Positions 34,717 through 42,409 of a DNA stretch of 64,000 bases are shown in pieces (position 1 is the first letter of the stretch; every line of letters starts with the position of its first letter). The DNA lies in NCBI GenBank assembly GCA_024401475.1, contig JAKSKZ010000006.1, positions 1 through 64,000 of the forward strand. The letters are read 5' to 3'. Below the pieces are notes generated by a model that saw nothing but the letters and a program-made list of their open reading frames with translations, had not been told where the DNA came from and made no database searches. A program made the position numbers and the translations under genes. The DNA comes from Paludibacteraceae bacterium (lineage in GTDB: Bacteria; Bacteroidota; Bacteroidia; Bacteroidales; Paludibacteraceae).

Positions 34717-34765
34717 CAAAAATAAACAAGAGACCTTTGTGGGGTCTCTTGTTTATTTTTGACTC
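34717..34765 (-). terminator. terminator of the second T9SS type B gene
   Basis: AAAAATAAACAAGAGACC and GGTCTCTTGTTTATTTTT form a long perfect stem just after the stop of the minus-strand gene at 34776-37445. Confidence 0.85.
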
Positions 34766-34775
34766 TATTGTGTGT

Positions 34776-37445
34776 TTATCGAATCAAAGTAAAGTGGCCG
34801 ACGTATTGTTGGTCTGACTCTACTAGGTCAATCTCGTACCAATAGTCTGTTGATGGAAGAGGTTTGCCCATATAAGTACCATCGAAACCATTAGAGTTGT
34901 CGTATGGTTGGTATGTTCCTATCAACTTGCCATCTCTATCGAAAATTCTAACTCTTGACAATGGATAAACGTCGATATTCTCAATTGTCCACTTATCATT
35001 GATGCCGTCTCCATTAGGAGTAATGTAACCCATTGGAGTGACAGGGACAGGTTTGATATCGTACATTACAGAGCTTGTACAGTCGCTGCTGTCTTTTACC
35101 CATAATTTGTGAGTTCCGATAGGAGAGTTCTTAATCTCACCATAAGGATCTGTGCTGATCTCATTCTTGTTGAGATAGATATGGAATGGTTCAGTACCAC
35201 TAGTTACAGAGTAGTTGACAATGTTGTTCTTGTCGTCCAATGTGTCAATTTGAATAATTGGCGATTCCTTAACAAAGATACGAGCCGTATCAGTAGTCTC
35301 ACATTGTGCAATGTCGTTTCTAGCCTTAACTACGCATACCATATCTTCCGAAGGAGTGAAGTTCTTTCTGTTAGCACTTGCACCTCCCAAGTCAGGAGTC
35401 CAAGTCAAAGGAGTGTTAGCAGGTTTCAAATCTTTTACGAAGATTTCAACCTCTTCGCCCTTACATACTGTATTCTTATCAGAAGAAATCTCAAGCTTCA
35501 ATTGGATCTTCAATACTTCCAAGTTGTAGTAAACCACACTATCGCAACCGTGGATGGTTGTATAAGTGGTTGGATCTCTAACCAAGATAGGAGCAGTAGT
35601 TGGCTCTGGATAAACCGTACCGAACAATTTAGAGTCGTAGCAAATCATTGTATCGATAGGGTTGCTTCTGTTGCTATATTTTGGATGGATTGTCAAATGT
35701 ACGTTAGTCGTACTATCACAGCCAGAGATGACGCTTGTGGTTGTCTCTGTGAGGTTGTAGTCTCCTGCTGCAGTATAAACTTTACCGCCGAAAGAGTAAA
35801 CGTCAGAGCCTTCGCACAATTCAACATCTTCCAAATCAACAGAAATTTTCTCTGTTACGTTTATCGTAGCATTGATGATACTGTCACAACCGAATATTTC
35901 TGTTTGGTATTTGAAAGTCTTGTTGAAAGAACCAGCTGTGTTGTAGCGTTCTCCTGCAAATTCAGAACCTTGACAAATTGAGTATGTCCTCTCCAATTCG
36001 TAAGTTGGATGAACGATAACCTTTTCTACATATTGAATGCAACCGTCGTCTTGAATCTCTTTGTATTCACCTGCCTCTTCGTATTTCTTCGTCTTGTAAG
36101 TTTCCCATTGACAAATGTGTACGTCTGGCAAATTCTTGACGGTGGCAGCCGTTACTATGTATTTTTGAGTGATGGTGATACTATCACAATTGGATGCCTT
36201 GGAAGGAATTACCTCTACCTTGTCAAACTCAGTAGGTTCGTTGTAAGTTACACCATCGATTGTAGAGCCGACACAAAAGAGTGTATCTGGCTTTACGATC
36301 TCTTTAGGCTCGATAATAGTAATGACCAATGTGAACTCAGCACCAGCGGCAATCTCTTGGCCAGTCTTCAACTTGGCTGCGTTCAATGTGACACCTTGAA
36401 CTTCTCTTACTTCGTTTTGGCAAAGAACAACATTTACCTTATTCTTTGTTTCGTTAATCTTGAAGTCTTCTTGGATAGAACAGATTGGTTTATCCAAAGT
36501 TCCACTTTCTCCAATGACTACGCGATAGATACCGTTGTGCTCAGCCTTGTCGAATTTAGGAATGGTGTAACCGCAAGAGTTGTCGTTCTTGTAGTAGTTT
36601 TCGCTACCAGGGATATCGCTGAAATTTTCGCCATCCACACTATATTGCCATTTGTATTTCACGACGGAAAGGTCGGAGAAGAATCCGTTGTTTACAAACG
36701 ATGCTGTCAAAGTGACAGGCTCGCCCATAATATATGGGGTATGATCGATAGTGATAGCTGGTTGCTCCACCTCGATTTTGATATCGTCGATACCGAAATC
36801 GCATCCATTTGATTCAGGAGCATAAACAGTAACGATGAAGTAGGCCTCAGAAATACCTTCGCCCACCTTGAATTCAAGGCTTAGAGGTTCCCAACTCAAG
36901 CTTGCTGCGTTTGCACTTGGCACTTGAGTAAGTTCCATTCTGGTATAAGCCTTGTCTGAAACTTGCTTTTGCGCATCTTTGTCCTCGAAAATACCGACAG
37001 CGATTTTTGGTTTAGGGTCGCCCTCTTTGGGGCTTAGGATGGCGAACCATGCACTAAATTTGAAGTTGACACCTTCGCAAATGCCAGTCAATTTTTGTCT
37101 GTAGATGGCGACGTTACCAGCTGTATTAGGCGGGTCCAAACGCATGTAGTAACCCCTTGTGTTATCGTCCAAATAGGTGTGGTCGCTACCTGGATGCCAA
37201 TTATCTTTATTATCATTTGATGATTTTACCAAACAATACCTTTCTCCAAAGGGCTTTCGTGAGTATGTCAAGCTTCCTCCGACAAAGTCGGGATCCAAAG
37301 CATCTCCGTAAGGATCATCATTCGTGTTGTTTCCTCCGAAATCTTCGTAGAAAACCTCTCTCCATTTCGTGTCTTGAGCAGACAAGTCGCATTGAGACGT
37401 TAATGCGAGAAGAGCCATTCCTAGAGTTCCTAAAACTTTCTTCAT
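34776..37445 (-). CDS. T9SS type B surface protein, paralogue of the 16997-19810 protein
   Basis: The 889-residue protein has a signal peptide (about 1-23) and an N-terminal domain starting VFYEDFGGNNTNDDP. That domain shares its layout with the other type B protein (YLDDNTRGYYMRLD, then DIKIEVEQP). An Ig-like segment follows (YMGEPVTLTASF). About seven diverged Cys-containing repeats (ICQGSEFAGERYNTAGSF, LCEGSDVYSFGGKVYTAAGDY and similar, each with GCDS) come next, then the C-terminal type B sorting domain (YITPNGDGINDKWTIENIDV to VGHFTLIR). The repeats are more diverged than in the paralogue. It is probably exported and surface-attached; function unknown. Confidence 0.85.
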   Translation of the reverse strand: MKKVLGTLGMALLALTSQCDLSAQDTKWREVFYEDFGGNNTNDDPYGDALDPDFVGGSLTYSRKPFGERYCLVKSSNDNKDNWHPGSDHTYLDDNTRGYYMRLDPPNTAGNVAIYRQKLTGICEGVNFKFSAWFAILSPKEGDPKPKIAVGIFEDKDAQKQVSDKAYTRMELTQVPSANAASLSWEPLSLEFKVGEGISEAYFIVTVYAPESNGCDFGIDDIKIEVEQPAITIDHTPYIMGEPVTLTASFVNNGFFSDLSVVKYKWQYSVDGENFSDIPGSENYYKNDNSCGYTIPKFDKAEHNGIYRVVIGESGTLDKPICSIQEDFKINETKNKVNVVLCQNEVREVQGVTLNAAKLKTGQEIAAGAEFTLVITIIEPKEIVKPDTLFCVGSTIDGVTYNEPTEFDKVEVIPSKASNCDSITITQKYIVTAATVKNLPDVHICQWETYKTKKYEEAGEYKEIQDDGCIQYVEKVIVHPTYELERTYSICQGSEFAGERYNTAGSFNKTFKYQTEIFGCDSIINATINVTEKISVDLEDVELCEGSDVYSFGGKVYTAAGDYNLTETTTSVISGCDSTTNVHLTIHPKYSNRSNPIDTMICYDSKLFGTVYPEPTTAPILVRDPTTYTTIHGCDSVVYYNLEVLKIQLKLEISSDKNTVCKGEEVEIFVKDLKPANTPLTWTPDLGGASANRKNFTPSEDMVCVVKARNDIAQCETTDTARIFVKESPIIQIDTLDDKNNIVNYSVTSGTEPFHIYLNKNEISTDPYGEIKNSPIGTHKLWVKDSSDCTSSVMYDIKPVPVTPMGYITPNGDGINDKWTIENIDVYPLSRVRIFDRDGKLIGTYQPYDNSNGFDGTYMGKPLPSTDYWYEIDLVESDQQYVGHFTLIR

Positions 37446-37922
37446 TATTTCGTTTCTTTTTTATTTTTTCAATCCCCTGAAAGCTATAAAGCGTTCAGGA
37501 TCACCCTGTTAGTATAAATAAACCTGTTCGGCCGCTCGTTTATATGTTCAAAAGGTTTTGATCTTTTGCGTAGCCGTTTTCTATATCGTGCAAATATTGC
37601 AATTTTTTTGAATAAAAACAAATAATGTTGTTATAAAATTATTAACAAAATGCTGGTTTGACGAAATTTTTCTGATTTTTGAGGTATTTCGAAATCGGTC
37701 CTATTTCTTGATTTTTGTTAATATTTTCTTGTCTGACTCGTCGAAGGTCTATTCTGATTCTTTTGCTCGGAGAAATGGTCGGAAATGAGTTGATTTTCTT
37801 ATACTTTGCATTTTGATTGCTTTGTTTTTTTGCAAATATTTTTCTTGTTGTTTTTTTTTTGATTATTTTAGAGGTTGTTTTGCCATGCTAAATTGCTGGT
37901 AAATCTTTAAAAAGAATGCATT
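37446..37922. other. intergenic region without recognised features
   Basis: This divergent gap of 477 bases holds the promoters of the T9SS gene (minus) and the yhcH-like gene (plus). It is very AT-rich toward the right. No exact TAnnTTTG box, repeat, RNA or open frame was recognised on either strand; a near match (TATACTTTG) lies at about 37800-37809. Confidence 0.5.
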
Positions 37923-38375
37923 ATGATATTGGATAAATTGAGTAATAGTGATTGTTATAAAGGCTTGCATCCTTTGTTTGAAAAAATATTTGATTATTTG
38001 AAAAACAACGACTTGCATTCCTTGAAGCCAGGTAAGATAGAGTTCCCTCAGGATGGCTTCTATATCAATGTTGATGAGGTGGATTTGCGTCCAAAATGTG
38101 ATGCTTATCCAGAAGCACACGATAGGTATATCGATATTCAGTTGCCTATTACGATGGCGGAGACAATTGGCTATCGTAGCAGAGAAAAATGCACAGATGT
38201 GAGAAGTGCATCGGAAGAACGAGACATTGTTTTTTATAATAATATGTCGGATTCTTTTTTTATGCTGGAGCCTGGTTCGTTCGCTATCTTTTTTCCGCAA
38301 GATGCTCATGCTCCAATCATAGGTGAGGGTAGGACTAGAAAGATTGTCGTGAAAGTGCCTGTCCAAAACATCTAA
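37923..38375 (+). CDS. YhcH/YjgK/YiaL family (DUF386) protein
   Basis: The 150-residue cupin-like protein contains EFPQDGFYINVDEVDLRP, EAHDRYIDIQLPI, FAIFFPQDAHAP and the C-terminal RKIVVKVPV, the signatures of this family. Members act on sialic acids or related sugars or serve as anomerase-like proteins; the metal-binding His and Glu positions appear intact. It ends 24 bases before glgB, so the two may be cotranscribed, but no sialic-acid genes are nearby. Confidence 0.88.
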   Translation: MILDKLSNSDCYKGLHPLFEKIFDYLKNNDLHSLKPGKIEFPQDGFYINVDEVDLRPKCDAYPEAHDRYIDIQLPITMAETIGYRSREKCTDVRSASEERDIVFYNNMSDSFFMLEPGSFAIFFPQDAHAPIIGEGRTRKIVVKVPVQNI

Positions 38376-38399
38376 TAAAAACTATAAACTTTTTTGCTT

Positions 38400-40415
38400 A
38401 TGAGAATGTTGAAATTGGTTAAGAATGATCCCTATCTGCATCCGTTTAACGATGCTATTAATGGTCGTTATAAGTATTATAAAAAACGCCTTTCTGAATT
38501 GACGAGTGGCAATACTAGTTTGTCCGAGTTTGCCACAGGTTATATGTATTTCGGACTGCAAAAGGCTACAAAAAAATGGGTGTTTAGGGAATGGGCTCCC
38601 AATGCAACGAAAATATATTTAGTCGGTACTTTCAATAATTGGGAGGAGAGGCCAGAGTATGAATTGACCATGATTAAAGATGGTGTGTGGCAATTGGAAT
38701 TGCCAGAAACTGCCTTGAGGCATGGTGATCTCTATAAAATGAAAGTCTATTGGAACGGTGGTTGTGGCGAACGAATTCCGGCTTGGTCGCGTCGTACGAT
38801 TCAAGATGAGCAAACGAAAATCTTTGCGGCACAGGTTTGGGCTCCAGAGAAGCCGTATAAGTTTAAAAATAAGCGTTTTACGCCGAATCAGTCGCCTCTT
38901 CTTATCTATGAGTGTCATGTGGGCATGTCGGGCGAGAAAGAAGGCATTACGACCTATCGGGAATTTATGGAGAACATCCTACCTCGTGTGAAGGAGGATG
39001 GTTATAATTGCGTGCAAATCATGGCCATCCAGGAGCATCCTTATTATGGATCTTTTGGCTATCATGTTTCCAATTTCTTTGCGCCGTCTTCTCGATTCGG
39101 AACTCCCGACGAACTGAAGGAGATGATAGATAAGGCTCATGAAATGGGTTTGGCAGTCATTATGGACCTTGTTCATTCACATGCCGTCAAGAATGTGGAT
39201 GAAGGGTTGGGTTGTTTGGATGGCACTCGTTATCAGTATTTCCATGAAGGTGAGCGCGGAGAGCATAAGCAATGGGATTCACTTTGCTTCAACTATGCAA
39301 AAAACGAGGTGATTCATTTCTTGTTGTCCAATTGTAAATATTGGCTGGAGGAGTTCCATTTCGATGGTTTCCGTTTCGATGGAGTTACTTCAATGATTTT
39401 CTTGGATCATGGTATGGGATCTATCTTCGGTGGCTATGATAATTATTACAACGCTAATCAGGATGGTGACGCGATTTGTTATTTGACGTTGGCCAATCAG
39501 TTGATTCATGAGGTGAACCCTCGTGCCATTACGATTGCAGAAGAGGTGAGCGGTATGCCTGGCATCGCGTCCAAGATAGAGGATGGTGGTGTTGGCTTCA
39601 ATTATCGTTTGGCGATGGGTATTCCTGATTTTTGGATTAAGACGATTAAGGAGTGCCGAGATGAGGATTGGAAGCCAGGCCATATTTTGTGGGTGCTTAC
39701 CAATCATAGGGCAGACGAGAAGACGATCAACTATGCGGAGAGTCACGACCAAGCTTTGGTGGGCGATAAGACATTGATGTTCCATCTGGCTGATGCAGAT
39801 ATGTATTGGCACATGTCAAAACTTTGTGGAGGAACCACTTATCGTATGGATCGTGCTATGGCCTTGCATAAGATGATTCGTTTGATTACGTTGGCTTCTA
39901 TTAATGGTGGTTACCTTAATTTTATGGGTAATGAGTTCGGACATCCAGAATGGATTGATTTTCCAAGAGAGGGTAATGGGTGGTCTTATAAATATGCTCG
40001 TCGCCAATGGCACTTGGTGGAGGATCATGATTTGAAATATCACTATTTGGGTGATTTTGATAAAAGCATGATTGATTTGATAGGAAGTGAACGTAAGTTT
40101 AACGAGTCGCCAGTCGAGATTCTTTGGGACAAGTCGGATGATCAAGTGCTGGCGTTCAAACGTAAGAACTTGATTTTCGTCTTCAATTTCCATCCTTTCC
40201 AATCTTATACGGATTATGGAATTTTGGCTGAGCCGGGTAAGTATGAAATGGTTTTGGATACCGATGACGCTCGTTTCGGTGGTTTCGGCATGAATGATTC
40301 AACTAAGCCTCATTTTACGGTATCTGAGGATTCTCCATATCCAAATAAGGAGTGGTTGAAGTTGTATATCCCTTCCAGATGTGCTTTCGTTTTGAAATTG
40401 CAGGAGGAAGATTGA
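38400..40415 (+). CDS. glgB: GlgB, 1,4-alpha-glucan branching enzyme (eukaryote-like type)
   Basis: The enzyme has about 671 residues from ATG 38400 (a TTG two codons upstream is unlikely). An N-terminal CBM48-like domain (FREWAPNATKIYLVGTFNNW) precedes the GH13 barrel. Catalytic segments are DLVHSHAVKN, FDGFRFDGVTSM (nucleophile Asp), TIAEEVSGMPG (acid/base Glu) and NYAESHDQAL (transition-state Asp), with NFMGNEFGHPEWIDFPREGN. The motif set is that of the eukaryotic GBE/GH13_8 type rather than E. coli GlgB. It forms alpha-1,6 branches in glycogen. An imperfect terminator follows. Confidence 0.95.
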   Translation: MRMLKLVKNDPYLHPFNDAINGRYKYYKKRLSELTSGNTSLSEFATGYMYFGLQKATKKWVFREWAPNATKIYLVGTFNNWEERPEYELTMIKDGVWQLELPETALRHGDLYKMKVYWNGGCGERIPAWSRRTIQDEQTKIFAAQVWAPEKPYKFKNKRFTPNQSPLLIYECHVGMSGEKEGITTYREFMENILPRVKEDGYNCVQIMAIQEHPYYGSFGYHVSNFFAPSSRFGTPDELKEMIDKAHEMGLAVIMDLVHSHAVKNVDEGLGCLDGTRYQYFHEGERGEHKQWDSLCFNYAKNEVIHFLLSNCKYWLEEFHFDGFRFDGVTSMIFLDHGMGSIFGGYDNYYNANQDGDAICYLTLANQLIHEVNPRAITIAEEVSGMPGIASKIEDGGVGFNYRLAMGIPDFWIKTIKECRDEDWKPGHILWVLTNHRADEKTINYAESHDQALVGDKTLMFHLADADMYWHMSKLCGGTTYRMDRAMALHKMIRLITLASINGGYLNFMGNEFGHPEWIDFPREGNGWSYKYARRQWHLVEDHDLKYHYLGDFDKSMIDLIGSERKFNESPVEILWDKSDDQVLAFKRKNLIFVFNFHPFQSYTDYGILAEPGKYEMVLDTDDARFGGFGMNDSTKPHFTVSEDSPYPNKEWLKLYIPSRCAFVLKLQEED

Positions 40416-40428
40416 CATAGAGTGAATT

Positions 40429-40464
40429 TAAAGATGGGGGCGAATCGTTGGCTCCCTATCTTTT
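40429..40464 (+). terminator. probable terminator after glgB
   Basis: AGATGGGGGCGAATC and the partly complementary GGCTCCCTATCT form an imperfect GC-rich hairpin followed by TTTTT. Confidence 0.55.
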
Positions 40465-40558
40465 TGTGGTGATGGTCGGGCAAGTCGAAAAAAACTTTTA
40501 CCTTGCCAAATAATTGTACAAAAATTTCTTTTATTGCACGTTAATAGATTTAATTTTA

Positions 40559-40566
40559 TATTTTTG
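40559..40566 (+). promoter_or_regulatory. -7 promoter element of pheS
   Basis: TATTTTTG matches TAnnTTTG; TTG at 40534-40536 gives about 22 bases of spacing. The pheS ATG is 56 bases downstream. Confidence 0.6.
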
Positions 40567-40621
40567 CAGTTAGTTCAAGAAATTTTGTTTTTCCCGTTTG
40601 GGAGTTTCAATAGAAAGTTAG

Positions 40622-41641
40622 ATGAAAGAACGTATTAAAAAACTTTTGGATGATATCAGTTCTCTAAAGGCTGCTAATAAAGAGGAGTTGGAGGCTTTGA
40701 GAATTAAGTATTTGAGTAAAAAAGGTGAAATATCATTGCTGTTCAATGATTTCCGTAATGTTGCAAATGAGCAAAAACGTGAAGTTGGACAGTTGCTCAA
40801 CCAATTAAAGGATGCTGCTCAAGAACGTATTAATGAGTTGAAGGCTGCTGTTGATAGCAGCTCGGATAAACAAGAAACGTTGGATTTGACTCGTACGCCA
40901 GATCCAATAGAGTTGGGTACTCGTCATCCGCTCTCTATTGTAAAAAATGAAATTGTAGATATTTTCTCACGCATCGGCTTCTCGATTGCCGAAGGTCCTG
41001 AGGTGGAAGATGATTGGCACGTGTTCTCGGCTTTGAACTTTCCTCCTGAACATCCAGCGAGAGATATGCAAGATACATTCTTTATCACTCGTGATCCAGA
41101 CGTGCTTCTGCGTACGCACACTTCGTCTGTTCAATCTCGCGTGATGCTTTCACAAAAGCCACCGATTCGTGTGCTTTGCCCAGGACGTGTATATCGTAAT
41201 GAGGCAATTTCATATAGAGCGCACTGTTTCTTCCATCAAATAGAGGGATTGTATATTGACAAGAATGTCTCATTCGCAGACTTGCGTCAAGCGTTGCTCT
41301 ATTTTGCGAAAGAGATGTTCGGTGAGGACACGAAAATACGTTTGCGTCCGTCTTATTTCCCGTTCACCGAGCCGTCTGCTGAGATGGATATCTCTTGCGA
41401 CTTGTGTGGAGGAAAAGGATGTGCTTTCTGTAAGGGTACAGGATGGGTTGAAATCTTGGGTTGTGGTATGGTTGATCCTAACGTTTTGGAGAGTTGCGGT
41501 ATAGATAGCAAGGTTTATACTGGTTATGCTTTCGGGTTGGGTGTTGAACGTATCACTAACTTGAAGTTCAAGGTTAAGGACCTTCGTATGTTCTCAGAGA
41601 ACGACGTTCGATTCCTTGATCAGTTTAAGTCGGCTTATTAA
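40622..41641 (+). CDS. pheS: PheS, phenylalanyl-tRNA synthetase alpha subunit
   Basis: The 339-residue class II subunit has an N-terminal coiled coil (about 1-85), then ALGTRHPLS-like ELGTRHPLS, FSIAEGPEVEDDWHVFSALNFPPEHPARD, motif 2 with the CPGRVYRNEA and THCFFHQIEG-like segments, and a terminal FGLGVERI. A Cys-rich segment CDLCGGKGCAFC at about residues 259-271 is an insertion seen in Bacteroidetes-type PheS and could bind zinc. It pairs with PheT, which is not in the window. Confidence 0.95.
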   Translation: MKERIKKLLDDISSLKAANKEELEALRIKYLSKKGEISLLFNDFRNVANEQKREVGQLLNQLKDAAQERINELKAAVDSSSDKQETLDLTRTPDPIELGTRHPLSIVKNEIVDIFSRIGFSIAEGPEVEDDWHVFSALNFPPEHPARDMQDTFFITRDPDVLLRTHTSSVQSRVMLSQKPPIRVLCPGRVYRNEAISYRAHCFFHQIEGLYIDKNVSFADLRQALLYFAKEMFGEDTKIRLRPSYFPFTEPSAEMDISCDLCGGKGCAFCKGTGWVEILGCGMVDPNVLESCGIDSKVYTGYAFGLGVERITNLKFKVKDLRMFSENDVRFLDQFKSAY

Positions 41642-41662
41642 AGTTTAACTTAAAAAAAGAGG

Positions 41663-41692
41663 CATAAACGAAGTCTTCCCAGTTCGTTTATG
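41663..41692 (+). other. strong hairpin between pheS and bactofilin
   Basis: CATAAACGAA and TTCGTTTATG form a perfect 10-bp stem around a 10-base loop, 22 bases after the pheS stop. No T run follows directly, so it may stabilise the pheS 3' end or act as a weak terminator. Confidence 0.5.
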
Positions 41693-41721
41693 ACTCTTAT
41701 ATGTATAACATCTATTTTATA

Positions 41722-42126
41722 ATGGGATTATTTGGTAGTGATAATATGGCAAAAGAAACGGTAGCACAAGGCACAGAGCATAATACTTTGGCTTTTGGTA
41801 CGAAGGTGACGGGCGAGATTCATGCAGAAAACGATTTTCGTTTGGATGGTACTGTCGAGGGAAAATTTTCTTGTAAGGGTAAGGTTGTAATTGGTGCAAA
41901 GGGCTATGTAGAAGGCTCGCTTACATGTGCCAATGCTGAAATTTCTGGTACTCTGAAGGGAAAGATTTATGTTAGCGATAAATTGACTTTGAGATCAACT
42001 GCAAAGATCGAAGGTGAAATTTATACGAAAGTCTTGAGCGTTGAAGAGGGTGCCAAGATTACTGGTACTTGCGATATGACTTCAAACAACGCTTCTGCTA
42101 AGCCAGGTCAAGAAGACAAAAAATAA
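41722..42126 (+). CDS. bactofilin (polymer-forming cytoskeletal protein)
   Basis: The protein has about 134 residues. The start at 41722 (MGLFGSDN) is preferred over 41701. After a short N-terminal tail, the central DUF583 beta-helix repeats appear (GTKVTGEIHAENDFRLDGTVEGKF, GKVVIGAKGYVEGSLTCANAEISGTLKGKIYVSDKLTLRSTAKIEGEIYTKVLSVEEGAKITGTC). Bactofilins polymerise without nucleotide and scaffold cell-wall or shape machinery at the membrane. It follows pheS by about 80 bases including a hairpin, so it may be separately transcribed. Confidence 0.9.
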   Translation: MGLFGSDNMAKETVAQGTEHNTLAFGTKVTGEIHAENDFRLDGTVEGKFSCKGKVVIGAKGYVEGSLTCANAEISGTLKGKIYVSDKLTLRSTAKIEGEIYTKVLSVEEGAKITGTCDMTSNNASAKPGQEDKK

Positions 42127-42352
42127 TAATTTGGTTGATGCCAAATTAGCAAGATATGGTTCCTGTCTTAATATGGATGGGAAAGTGGCTCCATTGGTTT
42201 TTTCCTTTGGGGCTTTCTTGCGTATTTAGGAGGTTGTCAAAGAACAATTCTTGCTCTTTGGCATAACTATTGAACTTGTATAGATGAAGATGATGCTATA
42301 TCTAGTGTAAATTGTTTATTATTAGGTGGTTGAATCTTCTTGTGAATGTCGT

Positions 42353-42377
42353 GTCAATCGGATTTACGACGATTGAC
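42353..42377. promoter_or_regulatory. 8-9-8 inverted repeat upstream of lon
   Basis: GTCAATCG and CGATTGAC form perfect 8-base arms separated by 9 bases (GATTTACGA), 33 bases before the lon ATG. The geometry is like that of CIRCE heat-shock operators, but the sequence is different. It may be an operator or a leader hairpin. The remainder of the 42127-42409 gap shows nothing else. Confidence 0.5.
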
Positions 42378-42409
42378 TGACAAATTGGCATACAAAAACA
42401 CATAATGAC

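Noticed and set aside
35109..36812. Long plus-strand ORFs of 290 and 267 codons
   Set aside because: They are antisense shadows of the T9SS type B protein gene, whose domains are clear.
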